43,068 nucleotides of DNA from Flavobacterium sp. AG291 (GCF_003350375.1 NZ_QQAR01000006.1:162405-205472); one strand, 5' to 3'. Positions 18,028 to 26,313 are shown, numbered from the stretch's first letter. The notes: generated from the sequence alone by a model not told the origin. Translations and numbers: made by a program.

Positions 18028-21000
18028 TTAGAAAGTTAGTTTCATTCCAAATGATACGATGCGCAACGGAGGCAGGTAACCTGAGAATTGTGTTTCGGGA
18101 TCCGCATTTTTATAGGAGGTGATCGTAAAGAGGTTCTGGGCCTGCACGTATACCTTGCTGGCAACCGATTCAGAGAAGGATGCCGGCAGCATATAGGACA
18201 GCGAAACATTCTTTAACCTGAGATAGGAAGCATCCGTATAAGAGCCATTGCTCGCCAGAAACCTGTAAAATGCGGTGGTAGCTGCATTGTCCAAACCTGT
18301 TGCATATTTTTGAACCGATGCTACATCGCCTGGTTGTGTCCATACCGAGCCGTTTTGAACAGGGAGATTTGAAACAGAACCCGGCAGATAGCCTATGTGG
18401 GCGCTCTTTGTACCCATCTGATCTACAAATTGCAGCAAAAAGTCAAGGTTCCAGTTTTTAAAACGTAAACTGTTCTGCAAGCCGGCAAAATATTTTGGAT
18501 TGCGCCTTACCACCGCCTTTCTGTCACCGTTGGCGGTAATGGTGCCATCCCCGTCAAAGTCCGTAAACCGGTACAACCCCGTTTCTGTGTCAACGCCTTC
18601 GTAATTGTAGGCTTGTATAATGTCTAATGGCTCACCTATTATATACTGATTTCTGTAGGTAGAGCTTTCAAGCCCCGGGAAGGAAAGCAGTTTTGTTTTG
18701 GGAAGGGATACATTTAGGTTTGCATTCCATCCAAAATGTTTCTTTTGTACAGGCTGTAGCCTGAGTTCAAATTCCCAGCCGCTATTTTGGACAACAGCAT
18801 CAAGGTTCGACTGTATCGAGGAAAAACCTGTCGTCCCAGGCAGGGGAATGCCTACGAGCTGATCCGATGACCTGTTGCGGTACCATGCTGAGCTAACGAA
18901 TACTCTGTCCTGGAAAAGTCCGATTTCGATGGCAGCTTCCAGTTTTTTATTGGTCTCCCAGCTAAAATCAGGATTGAATAGCCTCACGGGCTGCAATCCG
19001 GGGATACCGTTGTAACTATTACCCGAATAGCCATAGAGGTTCAGAAATTGGTAATCCCCGATCTGATCGTTGCCCGTAGTGCCATAGCTGGCCCTTAGCT
19101 TACCGAAGCTAAGAGCAGGCAGTCTGTCAAACCAGTTTTCCTTAGAAAAAATCCATGCTGCGCCCACAGCGCCGAAGTTGGCAAATTTCTTACCTGGACC
19201 AAACCTGCTTGACCCGTCACGGCGGCCTGTAAGGTTAAGGATATAACGCCCTGCATAATCATAATTAAGGCGGGCGAATACGGCATTGTAGCGGTATTCC
19301 ACATCATTTGTGGGCAGGGCAAAGACCATCGAGGCCATAGCAGGATTATAAATAAGGCTGTTACTTGAATAGCCCTGGGCGATCAGCCCCTCCTGCGTGC
19401 TTTTTCGTTCCAAAAAAGTCATCCCGGCCAATGCCTGAACTGTACTCTGTCCCAGTTGTTTTTTGTAGTTGAGCTGCGGCTCAAAATTCCATGATCTAGC
19501 ATCCACACTGCTTAAGGACAGTGAGGAATATTCGGTGCCCAATCCAAAGGCAGGATCATAGATGGTTGAGGGCGTGGCCCTGGATTCCTTAAAACGGTTC
19601 TGCGTGAATCCTAAAGCTGTTTTAAGCTCCAGCCCATCCGCTAACAGGTACTGCAAAGCAGTGTTGCCTATCAGGGTATTGTTCTTATTTTCATACGGCT
19701 CGTTGAGTACCGCCACAGGATTACTCCACGTCGAATTCTCCCAATTGAGCCCACCGCTGCTATCATAGAGCTCCGGAGCGTTGGGAGACAGCGTTAAGGC
19801 GGCTTTCGTCAGATCTGTCGCTGGCAGGTTATTGCGATCCGTTATATAATTTCCGGAAAAAGATAACCGGAAACGCTTGTCCCTAGAGGTATGGTTGAGG
19901 TTAAAGTTCATTGCAACTTTCCTGAAATCAAAGTCTCCGGGAAATACGGTCGTTTCCCCGTAAATTGTATTGCTAATCAGAAACTGGGTCTGCTCATTGC
20001 CTCCGCTTATGGTAGACTGCAAACTGTTTATCACCGAGGGGCCGCCGATAAGCTCCTTTTGCCAGTCGGTATACCTGTTTTGGTCCCAGGTGCCGTTGAT
20101 GTCATAGGCATAGGCGGGATATTCGGTCACCCCGTCATTGTAAAAAGCCTGTTTGCGCATGGCGATATACTGGGGTGTCTTCATAAGGCGGGACTTTTTA
20201 GTTATGGTACCAAAACCGGTATAGCTCTCGATACTGAACGCCGTTTTGCCGCCTTTCCCTTTTTTGGTCGTAATAAGCACAACTCCGTTCGCACCCCTTG
20301 AGCCGTAAATTGCTGTCGCATCTGCATCTTTCAAAACTTCAATGCTTTCGATATCGGAAGGGTTCAGGCTATTGAGCGGATTTGTTCCTGACCCCGGCAG
20401 TATCAGGCCCGTATTCGATGCGCCATAGGCTGCGGCATTGAACGGCATCCCATCGATGATGTACAACGGATCATTCCCGTCCTGGCGCAGGCTGTTGGTT
20501 CCCCGTATCTTAATGGAGAAGCCACCACCGGGAACCCCTGTGGACTGTGTAATGGAAACCCCTGCCATCCGGCCCTGCATGGCAGCAAGCATATTGGTCA
20601 CGGGCTGGGTTTCGATATCTTTGGAAGTAATCCTGGCGATACTGCCTGTAGCTTCTTTCTGCTTTACGCTGTAGTATCCCGCGTTTATAGTAAGTTCCTT
20701 AAGCTGGGTAGAGTCTTCCTCCAGGGAAACATCAATTACACTTTGGGCAGTTACGATAACCTCCAGATTCTTATATCCTGTAAAGGAAAACAACAGCACA
20801 TCACCGGTAACTGCGGCAATGGTGTACTTACCTTGAGAATCTGCGGCAACCGATCGCGTGGTCCCTTTGACCAGAACAATAGCTCCCGGTAAGGGGCCTG
20901 TAGCATCAGAGATCGTTCCTGACAGGATTTGCTGAAAATATGCTTTACCAGTGGGTGAAGCATGTGCCCGGGCTAAGGCACTGATTGGCAGGGAAGCTAA

Positions 21001-21054
21001 AATAAGAGAATAGAAAAGCACCCTTAGCCCTTTGTTTGCTGAAAAAATTTTCAT
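18028..21054 (-). CDS. SusC/RagA family TonB-dependent outer-membrane transporter
   Basis: 1008 residues. Signal peptide, then a carboxypeptidase-regulatory-like beta-sandwich domain (SGTISDATGPLPGAIVLVKG, about residues 45-120). The plug follows, with the family signature VTNMLAAMQGRMAGVSI and IKIRGTNSLR...PLYIIDGMPF, and then a 22-strand-type barrel ending in VSFGMKLTF. It imports a substrate with TonB energy together with the SusD lipoprotein encoded next. It is the first gene of the operon. There is no FecR/anti-sigma STN domain at the N-terminus, so regulation through such a partner is unlikely. No clear TAnnTTTG box was found upstream. Confidence 0.94.
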   Translation of the reverse strand: MKIFSANKGLRVLFYSLILASLPISALARAHASPTGKAYFQQILSGTISDATGPLPGAIVLVKGTTRSVAADSQGKYTIAAVTGDVLLFSFTGYKNLEVIVTAQSVIDVSLEEDSTQLKELTINAGYYSVKQKEATGSIARITSKDIETQPVTNMLAAMQGRMAGVSITQSTGVPGGGFSIKIRGTNSLRQDGNDPLYIIDGMPFNAAAYGASNTGLILPGSGTNPLNSLNPSDIESIEVLKDADATAIYGSRGANGVVLITTKKGKGGKTAFSIESYTGFGTITKKSRLMKTPQYIAMRKQAFYNDGVTEYPAYAYDINGTWDQNRYTDWQKELIGGPSVINSLQSTISGGNEQTQFLISNTIYGETTVFPGDFDFRKVAMNFNLNHTSRDKRFRLSFSGNYITDRNNLPATDLTKAALTLSPNAPELYDSSGGLNWENSTWSNPVAVLNEPYENKNNTLIGNTALQYLLADGLELKTALGFTQNRFKESRATPSTIYDPAFGLGTEYSSLSLSSVDARSWNFEPQLNYKKQLGQSTVQALAGMTFLERKSTQEGLIAQGYSSNSLIYNPAMASMVFALPTNDVEYRYNAVFARLNYDYAGRYILNLTGRRDGSSRFGPGKKFANFGAVGAAWIFSKENWFDRLPALSFGKLRASYGTTGNDQIGDYQFLNLYGYSGNSYNGIPGLQPVRLFNPDFSWETNKKLEAAIEIGLFQDRVFVSSAWYRNRSSDQLVGIPLPGTTGFSSIQSNLDAVVQNSGWEFELRLQPVQKKHFGWNANLNVSLPKTKLLSFPGLESSTYRNQYIIGEPLDIIQAYNYEGVDTETGLYRFTDFDGDGTITANGDRKAVVRRNPKYFAGLQNSLRFKNWNLDFLLQFVDQMGTKSAHIGYLPGSVSNLPVQNGSVWTQPGDVASVQKYATGLDNAATTAFYRFLASNGSYTDASYLRLKNVSLSYMLPASFSESVASKVYVQAQNLFTITSYKNADPETQFSGYLPPLRIVSFGMKLTF

Positions 21055-21102
21055 AACATTGGTTAAGATTAATGAGACAATTTGAGTTTGTTAGTCTAAA
21101 AG

Positions 21103-21137
21103 CCCTCAGGTTAGTTTGCCGACGTCTGAGGGTTATT
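21103..21137. terminator. Hairpin upstream of the SusC gene, possible terminator or leader hairpin
   Basis: Arms CCCTCAG / CTGAGGG around a 16-base loop. On the plus strand it is followed by TTATTTTT, on the minus strand by CTTTTAG. It lies 50-80 bases upstream of the SusC ATG, so on the minus strand it could be an attenuating leader hairpin. No plus-strand gene ends here. Confidence 0.35.
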
Positions 21138-21230
21138 TTTATGTGTACCGATAAGAAAAAAAAGCAACCCGGCCTTTCCCCTAAACTAACTCGAAAAGGG
21201 AATACCAGTACTGGCCGGGCCTACTTAACT

Positions 21231-21368
21231 ATGAAAAAACTAAACCATACGCAAAACGGATTTAAGGTTAAACTCTATCGTTTGCGAAACCAAATAAAAA
21301 AAAGAAGTGCGCTAAGAATACAAGCTGAGAGTGAAGAAAAAACTCCTAAAAAGGAGGCGTGGGTTTAA
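21231..21368 (+). CDS. Small basic protein, hypothetical
   Basis: 45 residues from the ATG at 21231, rich in Lys, Arg and Gln (for example KVKLYRLRNQIKKRSALR). Not a recognised family. It sits between two hairpin-rich stretches upstream of the XRE gene, and its final codons overlap a small hairpin (CTCCTAAAAAGGAG). It may be a real small protein or a chance frame inside a structured non-coding element. A longer frame from 21072 would run through two hairpins and is less credible. Confidence 0.3.
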   Translation: MKKLNHTQNGFKVKLYRLRNQIKKRSALRIQAESEEKTPKKEAWV

Positions 21369-21379
21369 ACTCAACTTAT

Positions 21380-21489
21380 CGAACGGAGGCACTGGTATAC
21401 CTAGCAACAATAAGTGAGCCCACGCCATATATGGCGTGAGCATTTGCACTTATCTTCCCGTTGCTAAAAAATTACCAGTTTTCCGTTCG
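21380..21489. ncRNA. Long multi-helix hairpin, candidate structured RNA or cruciform element
   Basis: Five nested helices pair across 110 bases: CGAACGGA with TCCGTTCG (21380/21482), ACTGGTA with TACCAGT (21391/21473), TAGCAAC with GTTGCTA (21402/21460), ATAAGTG with CACTTAT (21410/21447), and an apical perfect palindrome CACGCCATATATGGCGTG (21421-21438). They are separated by small internal loops. A competing helix is possible between GGCGTGGG (21356-21363) and CCCACGCC (21419-21426). The orientation is unclear. It lies about 180 bases before the XRE regulator. No known RNA family was recognised. Confidence 0.55.
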
Positions 21490-21668
21490 GGATTCCAAGC
21501 GAATGCTTCATACTTTTTGAAGTATCGCAAAAATATAATAATAAAACAGCTTTCAAAAGAAGAAGCTATTGCAATTACGAAAATACTAAAAAAAATCAAA
21601 TTGTTATAAGTTCTTGTAACGTTTATTATAAAAAAAATTACGCTTTTTGTTATAAATAATCTATATTA

Positions 21669-21911
21669 GTGAGCAAAGTACCAGATAAAAGATTAATTAG
21701 TTTTGGCATTCATGTAAGAACATTACGTGAACAGCTTAATCTTACTCAGGATCAGGTAGCCGCTAATAGTGAAAAGTTAACTAAGGCTACGTTAAGTGAT
21801 ATCGAAAATGGAAAACGTAATGCCGCTGTCACTACATTACTTGATCTAGCTAGAGGGCTTAAAGTGCATCCTAAAAAAATATTGGATTTTAATTTCAAAC
21901 TAGAAGAATAA
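21669..21911 (+). CDS. XRE-family helix-turn-helix regulator
   Basis: 80 residues starting with GTG at 21669 (GTG AGC AAA); no in-frame ATG gives a complete domain. A single HTH_3 domain covers residues 8-70, with GIHVRTLREQLNLTQDQVA and TKATLSDIENGKRNAA as the scanned helices. No further domain is present. It is likely a DNA-binding repressor acting as a dimer. TTGTTATA-type motifs occur at 21601, 21650 and 21980, around the gene, and could be operators. The upstream hairpin-rich region may be its leader or target. Confidence 0.85.
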   Translation: MSKVPDKRLISFGIHVRTLREQLNLTQDQVAANSEKLTKATLSDIENGKRNAAVTTLLDLARGLKVHPKKILDFNFKLEE

Positions 21912-21964
21912 AAGATGCGAAAGTATCTTTTTTTGGTATGTGTTAAAGCGTTTCTGTATTAAAT

Positions 21965-21978
21965 AGGTGGTTTTACGT
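21965..21978 (+). promoter_or_regulatory. 14-base motif copy AGGTGGTTTTACGT
   Basis: Fits AGGTnnnnTTACsT, shared with 11291, 24818 and 35611. It lies about 50 bases before the methyltransferase ATG and is followed by the palindrome GTTATAAC. Role unknown. Confidence 0.35.
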
Positions 21979-22026
21979 GTTATAACAAATAAATTGTTTA
22001 ATATATTTGATATTTAAACACTAGTA

Positions 22027-22764
22027 ATGGACAAAACTTTAGAAATATATTGGAAACTCTATAATGAGATAATTTCAAACGAAGTAATGATTCACAAAAG
22101 TCAAAATTTGCTTAGAAATTTTGAGGAAGAGTTTATTGACGGACCTATACTTGAATTAGGGTGCGGACAAAGTAATTTTTTAGTAGAGTTTTCAAAGACT
22201 GGAAAAGAGATATTTGCAATAGACAATGAAGAGTTTCAATTAAATTTCTTAAAAAAAAGAATAGAATCATACACTGGAGATGCTTTTGAAAAGTTACATT
22301 TGTTAAATATAACAATTCCAGAAAAAGAAATTCCTCAAGAAATCTTTTCGTTAGTAATTGCATCTGACTTTTTACATTTTTTTTCGATAGAGGATTCGAA
22401 ATATATTATTTCTCAGATAACTTCAAGGACACAAAAAGGTTCTTTGATATATGTCAGAGTTCACTCGAAATCACATTCATACAGTAACTCCCAAAATAAG
22501 AATGTACATAATTACTTTAAACATTTCTTTACAGAGGATGATTTGAATAACTTGTTTGATGAAAAATATTTTGATAGAATGCTTTTTTCTAATACGGTTC
22601 AGGATATTAGACCAAAGTTTGAAAGAGAGTTTGAGACTAAGTGGACTGAAAAAGTTTTAGATGAATATAAAATTTTTAATCAAAGACAGAGACAAGCACA
22701 TTTAGATGAAAACATTAAAGAAATGAGTGTTGGTTACATTCAATGTGTATACAGGAGAAAATAA
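22027..22764 (+). CDS. Class I SAM-dependent methyltransferase
   Basis: 245 residues, cytoplasmic. Motif I is ILELGCGQSNF (residues 41-51). The acidic residue after strand 2 is in FAIDNE (63-68), and the strand-4 motif is SLVIASDFLHFF. The fold is a Methyltransf_11/25-type Rossmann domain with helical ends. The substrate cannot be told from sequence. The gene is AT-rich like its neighbours and stands alone, 115 bases after the XRE gene on the same strand. A 14-base AGGTnnnnTTACsT motif lies just upstream. Confidence 0.8.
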   Translation: MDKTLEIYWKLYNEIISNEVMIHKSQNLLRNFEEEFIDGPILELGCGQSNFLVEFSKTGKEIFAIDNEEFQLNFLKKRIESYTGDAFEKLHLLNITIPEKEIPQEIFSLVIASDFLHFFSIEDSKYIISQITSRTQKGSLIYVRVHSKSHSYSNSQNKNVHNYFKHFFTEDDLNNLFDEKYFDRMLFSNTVQDIRPKFEREFETKWTEKVLDEYKIFNQRQRQAHLDENIKEMSVGYIQCVYRRK

Positions 22765-22982
22765 AATCGTTGAAATGTTTTAAATGAGATACTAAAACTA
22801 TGTCTATCTTCATAAGCACTAGATACTGAACTTAAAATTATTATTAACACAACTGAAATAAAATGTTGTTTTAAAGAAATTTTGTAAATATTAATTATTA
22901 CAAAATGTTAAATTTAATTGATCCGATTTAACGAATAAGAAATCTAAAAATTTCTCAGACAACTTAATTAAATTTTAATTCC

Positions 22983-23213
22983 ATGACAGAAGCACAATGC
23001 TACTTAGAAAAAGCAAAAAAAAACAATTTAATAGGCTCGGTTTTACATCACAGATTAGGGAAAAATTCTCTTCAGATTGAAGATCTTTACGTTAAAAAGT
23101 ATTTTGACGACAAAGGCAATGAATTATTCTCGGTTTGGGCATTGGTAAAGCACTCCTCAATGGGAGTACTTGAAGATTTGTCTTTAGATGAAATAGAGAG
23201 ATTTTACAATTAG
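22983..23213 (+). CDS. Hypothetical protein, 76 residues
   Basis: A plain small cytoplasmic protein with mixed helix and strand character (QIEDLYVKKYFDDKGNELF, DLSLDEIERFYN). No family recognised. Codon use matches the neighbours, and the ATG is preceded by AT-rich DNA with no strong ribosome-binding site, as is normal in this phylum. It stands alone, with 218 bases on the 5' side without genes. Confidence 0.55.
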   Translation: MTEAQCYLEKAKKNNLIGSVLHHRLGKNSLQIEDLYVKKYFDDKGNELFSVWALVKHSSMGVLEDLSLDEIERFYN

Positions 23214-23349
23214 GTATAATAAACATATTTCGAGAATGATTAGTTCTGGATATTCAAGTAGTTCATGCTAATCAATCATTAAATTATTTTTGGTAAGTAT
23301 ACTTTAATTAAACCAAATTTCTTTGACTGTTAATCTTTTATCCGGCGGT

Positions 23350-23766
23350 TTAGTAAATGGCTAAATAACAAAGAAATGCAACAGTTACACCAAAAGTAGA
23401 GATTATTGCGTAAAGAGATAGAGCGTTAGTCCTCGAAATTGATTTTCCATATTTATCAATTTCGTCAATGGGTGTAGTAGTAATATTAGCCATAAATCTT
23501 GCATTCTTCATTTGTCTATAATTTATGATTATTAAAAACCATAGATTAGCTACCGGAAATAATATAGTCCATCGAGAGATATTTTCTTGAAATTGGGCAA
23601 GTGCAAAAAATGCACCTATTAGCAAATTGTTATAGTTAGAAAGATAATCGTGTATTCTGTCAAAATATTTAGTGATATCAGCAACCGCGTCTTCTTCTCT
23701 CTTTTTCATTCTTGCATCTCGTTCGGCAGCTTCTCTTTCATATTGTTCAAAATCGAAATCGTCCAT
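23350..23766 (-). CDS. Small membrane protein with charged N-terminus, hypothetical
   Basis: 138 residues from the ATG at 23766; the longer frame begins with TTG at 23811 and is less likely. A strongly acidic and basic coiled-coil-like N-terminus (EREAAERDARMKKREEDA, residues 10-30) precedes three hydrophobic segments (about 47-60, 66-84 and the C-terminus SLYAIISTFGVTVAFLCYLAIY). Not a recognised family. The neighbour at 23886 is on the same strand, upstream by 120 bases. Confidence 0.6.
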   Translation of the reverse strand: MDDFDFEQYEREAAERDARMKKREEDAVADITKYFDRIHDYLSNYNNLLIGAFFALAQFQENISRWTILFPVANLWFLIIINYRQMKNARFMANITTTPIDEIDKYGKSISRTNALSLYAIISTFGVTVAFLCYLAIY

Positions 23767-23885
23767 ATCTATTAATTTTAGTTTCTTACTAATGTAATAA
23801 AAAAGCCTCAATTAATTAAGAAAGAGAATCATAACTTGTTACTGGATTTATTTTTCTAAGTTCACAATTCCATCTGCAAATCATA

Positions 23886-24116
23886 TTATCCTACGTAGTC
23901 GTCGTTTAATGATAATCCGAGTCTTATCATTTCTTTAGATACATTCCCACGATTATTTACAGCCAATGTATGTGCATCCATTGCATTTTCATAGTCCACA
24001 ATATTATATTTCTTGAATACACTCTCACTTTCAAGATCTTCTTGTATTTCATTGTAAATTGTGAGTTTTTGATTGATTACCCTGTCTAACTCGTCTAACT
24101 TTTCTTTATATGTCAT
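23886..24116 (-). CDS. Hypothetical small helical protein
   Basis: 76 residues from the ATG at 24116 (MTYKEKLDELDRVINQ). The frame is open further upstream, but that part is unlike a normal N-terminus. The protein is predicted to be helical and soluble, with heptad-like charged helices (EKLDELDRVINQKL, EIQEDLESESVF). No family recognised. It may share a transcript with the membrane protein gene downstream. Confidence 0.45.
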   Translation of the reverse strand: MTYKEKLDELDRVINQKLTIYNEIQEDLESESVFKKYNIVDYENAMDAHTLAVNNRGNVSKEMIRLGLSLNDDYVG

Positions 24117-24242
24117 ACTTTTTGTTTTTGCTAATATAGCATTTTGTAAATTAGAATTACATAGGATTTCGGTTTTACTTACTTTCTCAGAGATTATCCA
24201 GGAAATAAGGAACCTTCCGTAACAGTAAGCAAGTAATATCAT

Positions 24243-24558
24243 TATGAGAATGCATTGCTACATTTCCAAGTCAATCACACAAAATTAAAAGTATCGTTTA
24301 TACAGGCTCATTGACAATTAAAAATAACAATCAGAAAAAAATGTTTTCAAACGTTGACAGGGTATGGTTTTTAATGGAAAAGATTTTTGAACAGCAAACA
24401 TTCATACTTTCTGAAGGAGGGATAATTGTTGACACTACAACTAAGAAAGTGTAACTAGTAATTTTCAATTCGTATGGCACAAAATTGCATATTTTTGTCG
24501 CATTTGTGCTATGTCCTTTCACAATAATTTCTGGTAACTTCCCTTAAATTTTAAATTC
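24243..24558. other. Intergenic region with a possible promoter
   Basis: No supported gene; a 63-residue minus-strand frame is not convincing. A TATTTTTG box at 24489-24496 fits TAnnTTTG and would start a transcript about 55 bases before the membrane protein ATG at 24559. No -33 box match was found. Confidence 0.35.
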
Positions 24559-24804
24559 ATGGGACGTAATAACATCGCATTTATCATCATAGGAGTCCTT
24601 GCCTCAGCCACGGGTATAACATTGCGATTACTCGTTGGCAGAAATCGTTTTTACAGAAGAAACCAGTCAGGAATACAGGAATTTAAGAATTACAGGAGGG
24701 CTGTAGTTACCCCATTTATTGAAAACATTTTAACTTATATCGGATGGTTGCTAATTATCATCGGCGTAGTCTGCTTAGGTGCTGCGGTGTTTGTTGGTAA
24801 ATAA
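24559..24804 (+). CDS. Small two-helix membrane protein, hypothetical
   Basis: 81 residues with a hydrophobic helix at 7-26 (AFIIIGVLASATGITLRLLV), a basic loop (GRNRFYRRNQ...FKNYRR) and a second helix at 56-79 (TYIGWLLIIIGVVCLGAAVF). Predicted inner-membrane hairpin with the basic loop inside. No family recognised. It is followed after 76 bases by the next plus-strand gene, with an AGGTGTTTTTACGT motif between. Confidence 0.55.
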   Translation: MGRNNIAFIIIGVLASATGITLRLLVGRNRFYRRNQSGIQEFKNYRRAVVTPFIENILTYIGWLLIIIGVVCLGAAVFVGK

Positions 24805-24817
24805 TTTCAAAAAAACA

Positions 24818-24831
24818 GGTGTTTTTACGTA
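24818..24831 (+). promoter_or_regulatory. 14-base motif copy AGGTGTTTTTACGT
   Basis: Identical in the left eleven bases to the core of the palindrome at 11291 and about 50 bases upstream of the ATG at 24881. The right arm is altered (ACGT for ACCT). Role unknown. Confidence 0.35.
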
Positions 24832-24880
24832 CAAATCGCCCAATCATCTTATTTATTTTTAGCGCACTAAAAATAAAATT

Positions 24881-25219
24881 ATGGCAATATCAATCAATTC
24901 AATTGAAACTTTACAAACGTATTTAAATGGCGTTTTGGGCAGAGCTAACCATCATGCGGGAAATGTTGAAGGTGTTTCTCTGGCCCTGTTAGGTGCCGTT
25001 ATATGGAGGAGCACTGGCGAGATATCCGTCAGGGAGTACAATGGCACCCCGGCAAATATGATTTGGTTTTTTGTAGGTCAGAATAAATATGCGTTGACAT
25101 ATAATCATTCTGAAGAAACTATCGAATTAAAAGATCGTACCCATACCGGTAGAGTTCTCGCCTCATTTGATAATTCCAGCAGCTACAACGACATAATTGA
25201 TGTGTTCACAAGTCTTTAA
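24881..25219 (+). CDS. Conserved-looking hypothetical protein, 112 residues
   Basis: Soluble protein with segments that look like a conserved compact domain (TYLNGVLGRANHHAGNVEG, IWRSTGEISVREYNG, MIWFFVGQNKYALTYNH). Not assigned to a named family here. It is followed after 14 bases by a membrane protein gene with a strong GGGAGG ribosome-binding site, so the two form a pair. Such small paired genes are common in accessory regions. Function unknown. Confidence 0.6.
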   Translation: MAISINSIETLQTYLNGVLGRANHHAGNVEGVSLALLGAVIWRSTGEISVREYNGTPANMIWFFVGQNKYALTYNHSEETIELKDRTHTGRVLASFDNSSSYNDIIDVFTSL

Positions 25220-25233
25220 TTTCGGGAGGCAGC

Positions 25234-25674
25234 ATGGAATCAACAGAAGATGAGAAAATTATCATGATTTCAAATGATAATTCTATAACCCTTACGACGC
25301 ATAGAATTTTCCAGATAACCCAGGAAAGCAATAAAGAGATTTTACTTAAAAATATAATTTCCCATGAGGTAATCAAAAAGAAGATGGATTACTATAAAGT
25401 TCTTACTTGTATATTCGCCTTAGTAACGCTTTATTTTTATACAGAAATTGAGTCAAACTCAAATAGTGCTTTACTAGGCGTTTTTTGGTTTAGTATGTTA
25501 ATTACCATAATTTCGGCTTTCTTTTTATTTACATCATTTAAAAAGTCTCTTAGAATTACCGCCTATTTTGGGATTATTGAGTTTTCGTTGTCTGAATTAA
25601 AGACGGAAAGTTTAAATGATTTTTTATCTAAGATGTATCATTATGCCGAATTAAGAAAAAAAGAAACTAAGTAA
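25234..25674 (+). CDS. Two-helix membrane protein with PH-like N-terminal part, hypothetical
   Basis: 146 residues. The N-terminal 45 residues read like a bacterial PH-like domain (SITLTTHRIFQI). Two transmembrane helices (about 54-72 and 79-100) and a charged C-terminal tail follow. A GGGAGG Shine-Dalgarno sequence 6 bases before the ATG is unusually strong for this phylum and supports the start. Its close spacing to the 24881 gene suggests one operon and perhaps a membrane partner for that protein. Confidence 0.55.
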   Translation: MESTEDEKIIMISNDNSITLTTHRIFQITQESNKEILLKNIISHEVIKKKMDYYKVLTCIFALVTLYFYTEIESNSNSALLGVFWFSMLITIISAFFLFTSFKKSLRITAYFGIIEFSLSELKTESLNDFLSKMYHYAELRKKETK

Positions 25675-25797
25675 CTTGATTACCACAAAAAAGTGAAATT
25701 ATTAAATTATCATAGCTAACAACTTGATATTATTATATATACTATATCTAATTAACATTATTTGCTTGTCAGTAAAATTAAAGAAATGTTAAAACAC

Positions 25798-25890
25798 TTG
25801 ACATCAAAATTAGGTGCATATAAATTTGCCATGCAATAGACAGATCATAAGACCATTATTCTAAGCCCTTCTCCGGAAGGGTTTTTTATT
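25798..25890 (+). ncRNA. Family A small-RNA-like element, copy 1 (promoter plus terminator)
   Basis: TTG at 25798-25800, 20 bases, then TAAATTTG at 25821-25828 form a full Bacteroidota promoter. A predicted start near 25835 would give a transcript of about 55 bases ending at the stem CCCTTC-TCCG-GAAGGG (25866-25881) and a T-run. The UNCG-type loop is very stable. Copies 3 and 4 keep the same promoter spacing; copy 2 is degraded. No frame of note lies inside. Confidence 0.5.
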
Positions 25891-25973
25891 GGTCAGGAAT
25901 ATAACACACTATCACTTTACCGATTTTAGTCTACCGTTTACTGAAAAAGTTAACAGACTAAATTTTATTTGAG

Positions 25974-26064
25974 TACCTTTGCCCTACCACTTTACTCTAT
26001 AGTTTTTTATCAACTATAAGCTACGTTAGGCCTTTAAAGCGCAGTTTATCAATTATTTTGCGCT
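25974..26064 (+). promoter_or_regulatory. Promoter box and start-codon hairpin before the 26065 gene
   Basis: TACCTTTG at 25974-25981 fits TAnnTTTG. The stem AGCGCA / TGCGCT (26038-26043 with 26059-26064) ends exactly one base before the ATG and could mask translation start. No -33 match. Confidence 0.35.
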
Positions 26065-26259
26065 ATGGATTTTACCCAAAAACTTTTACTGCTGGCGCAG
26101 TTACAGGATTCAAAACGCCGTGAGTACCAAAAGGCGTTCAAACATTTTGTTGCTAAAAACCAGAGAGCAATTACCTTTTGCGAGGTTTCCCGTTTAAAAG
26201 AAGAACTGGACGAATTGAATGCTTTAATTGCAGTGGTAAAAAAAGTTAGTGTTTCTTAA
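26065..26259 (+). CDS. Small helical hypothetical protein, 64 residues
   Basis: Strongly helical and charged (MDFTQKLLLLAQLQDSKRRE, SRLKEELDELNALIAVVKK), a possible small coiled-coil protein. No family recognised. It stands between the family A copy 1 element and the first B-C-A block. Confidence 0.5.
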   Translation: MDFTQKLLLLAQLQDSKRREYQKAFKHFVAKNQRAITFCEVSRLKEELDELNALIAVVKKVSVS

Positions 26260-26313
26260 TACAACTCCTTTAAATCAATTTTGGTCATTCACAGAATTCC
26301 CAGGCGAAGATTA

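Noticed and set aside
21072..21368. 98-residue plus-strand frame
   Set aside because: It runs through two hairpins and starts in the SusC leader; only the last 45 codons are at all credible.
21166..21489. Retron non-coding RNA or integron attC site
   Set aside because: No reverse transcriptase or integron integrase is present, and the ends lack the attC core (RYYYAAC / GTTRRRY) arrangement.
23767..23811. Upstream TTG start of the 23350 membrane protein
   Set aside because: The ATG at 23766 gives a normal N-terminus; the extension is AT-rich and starts with a rare codon.
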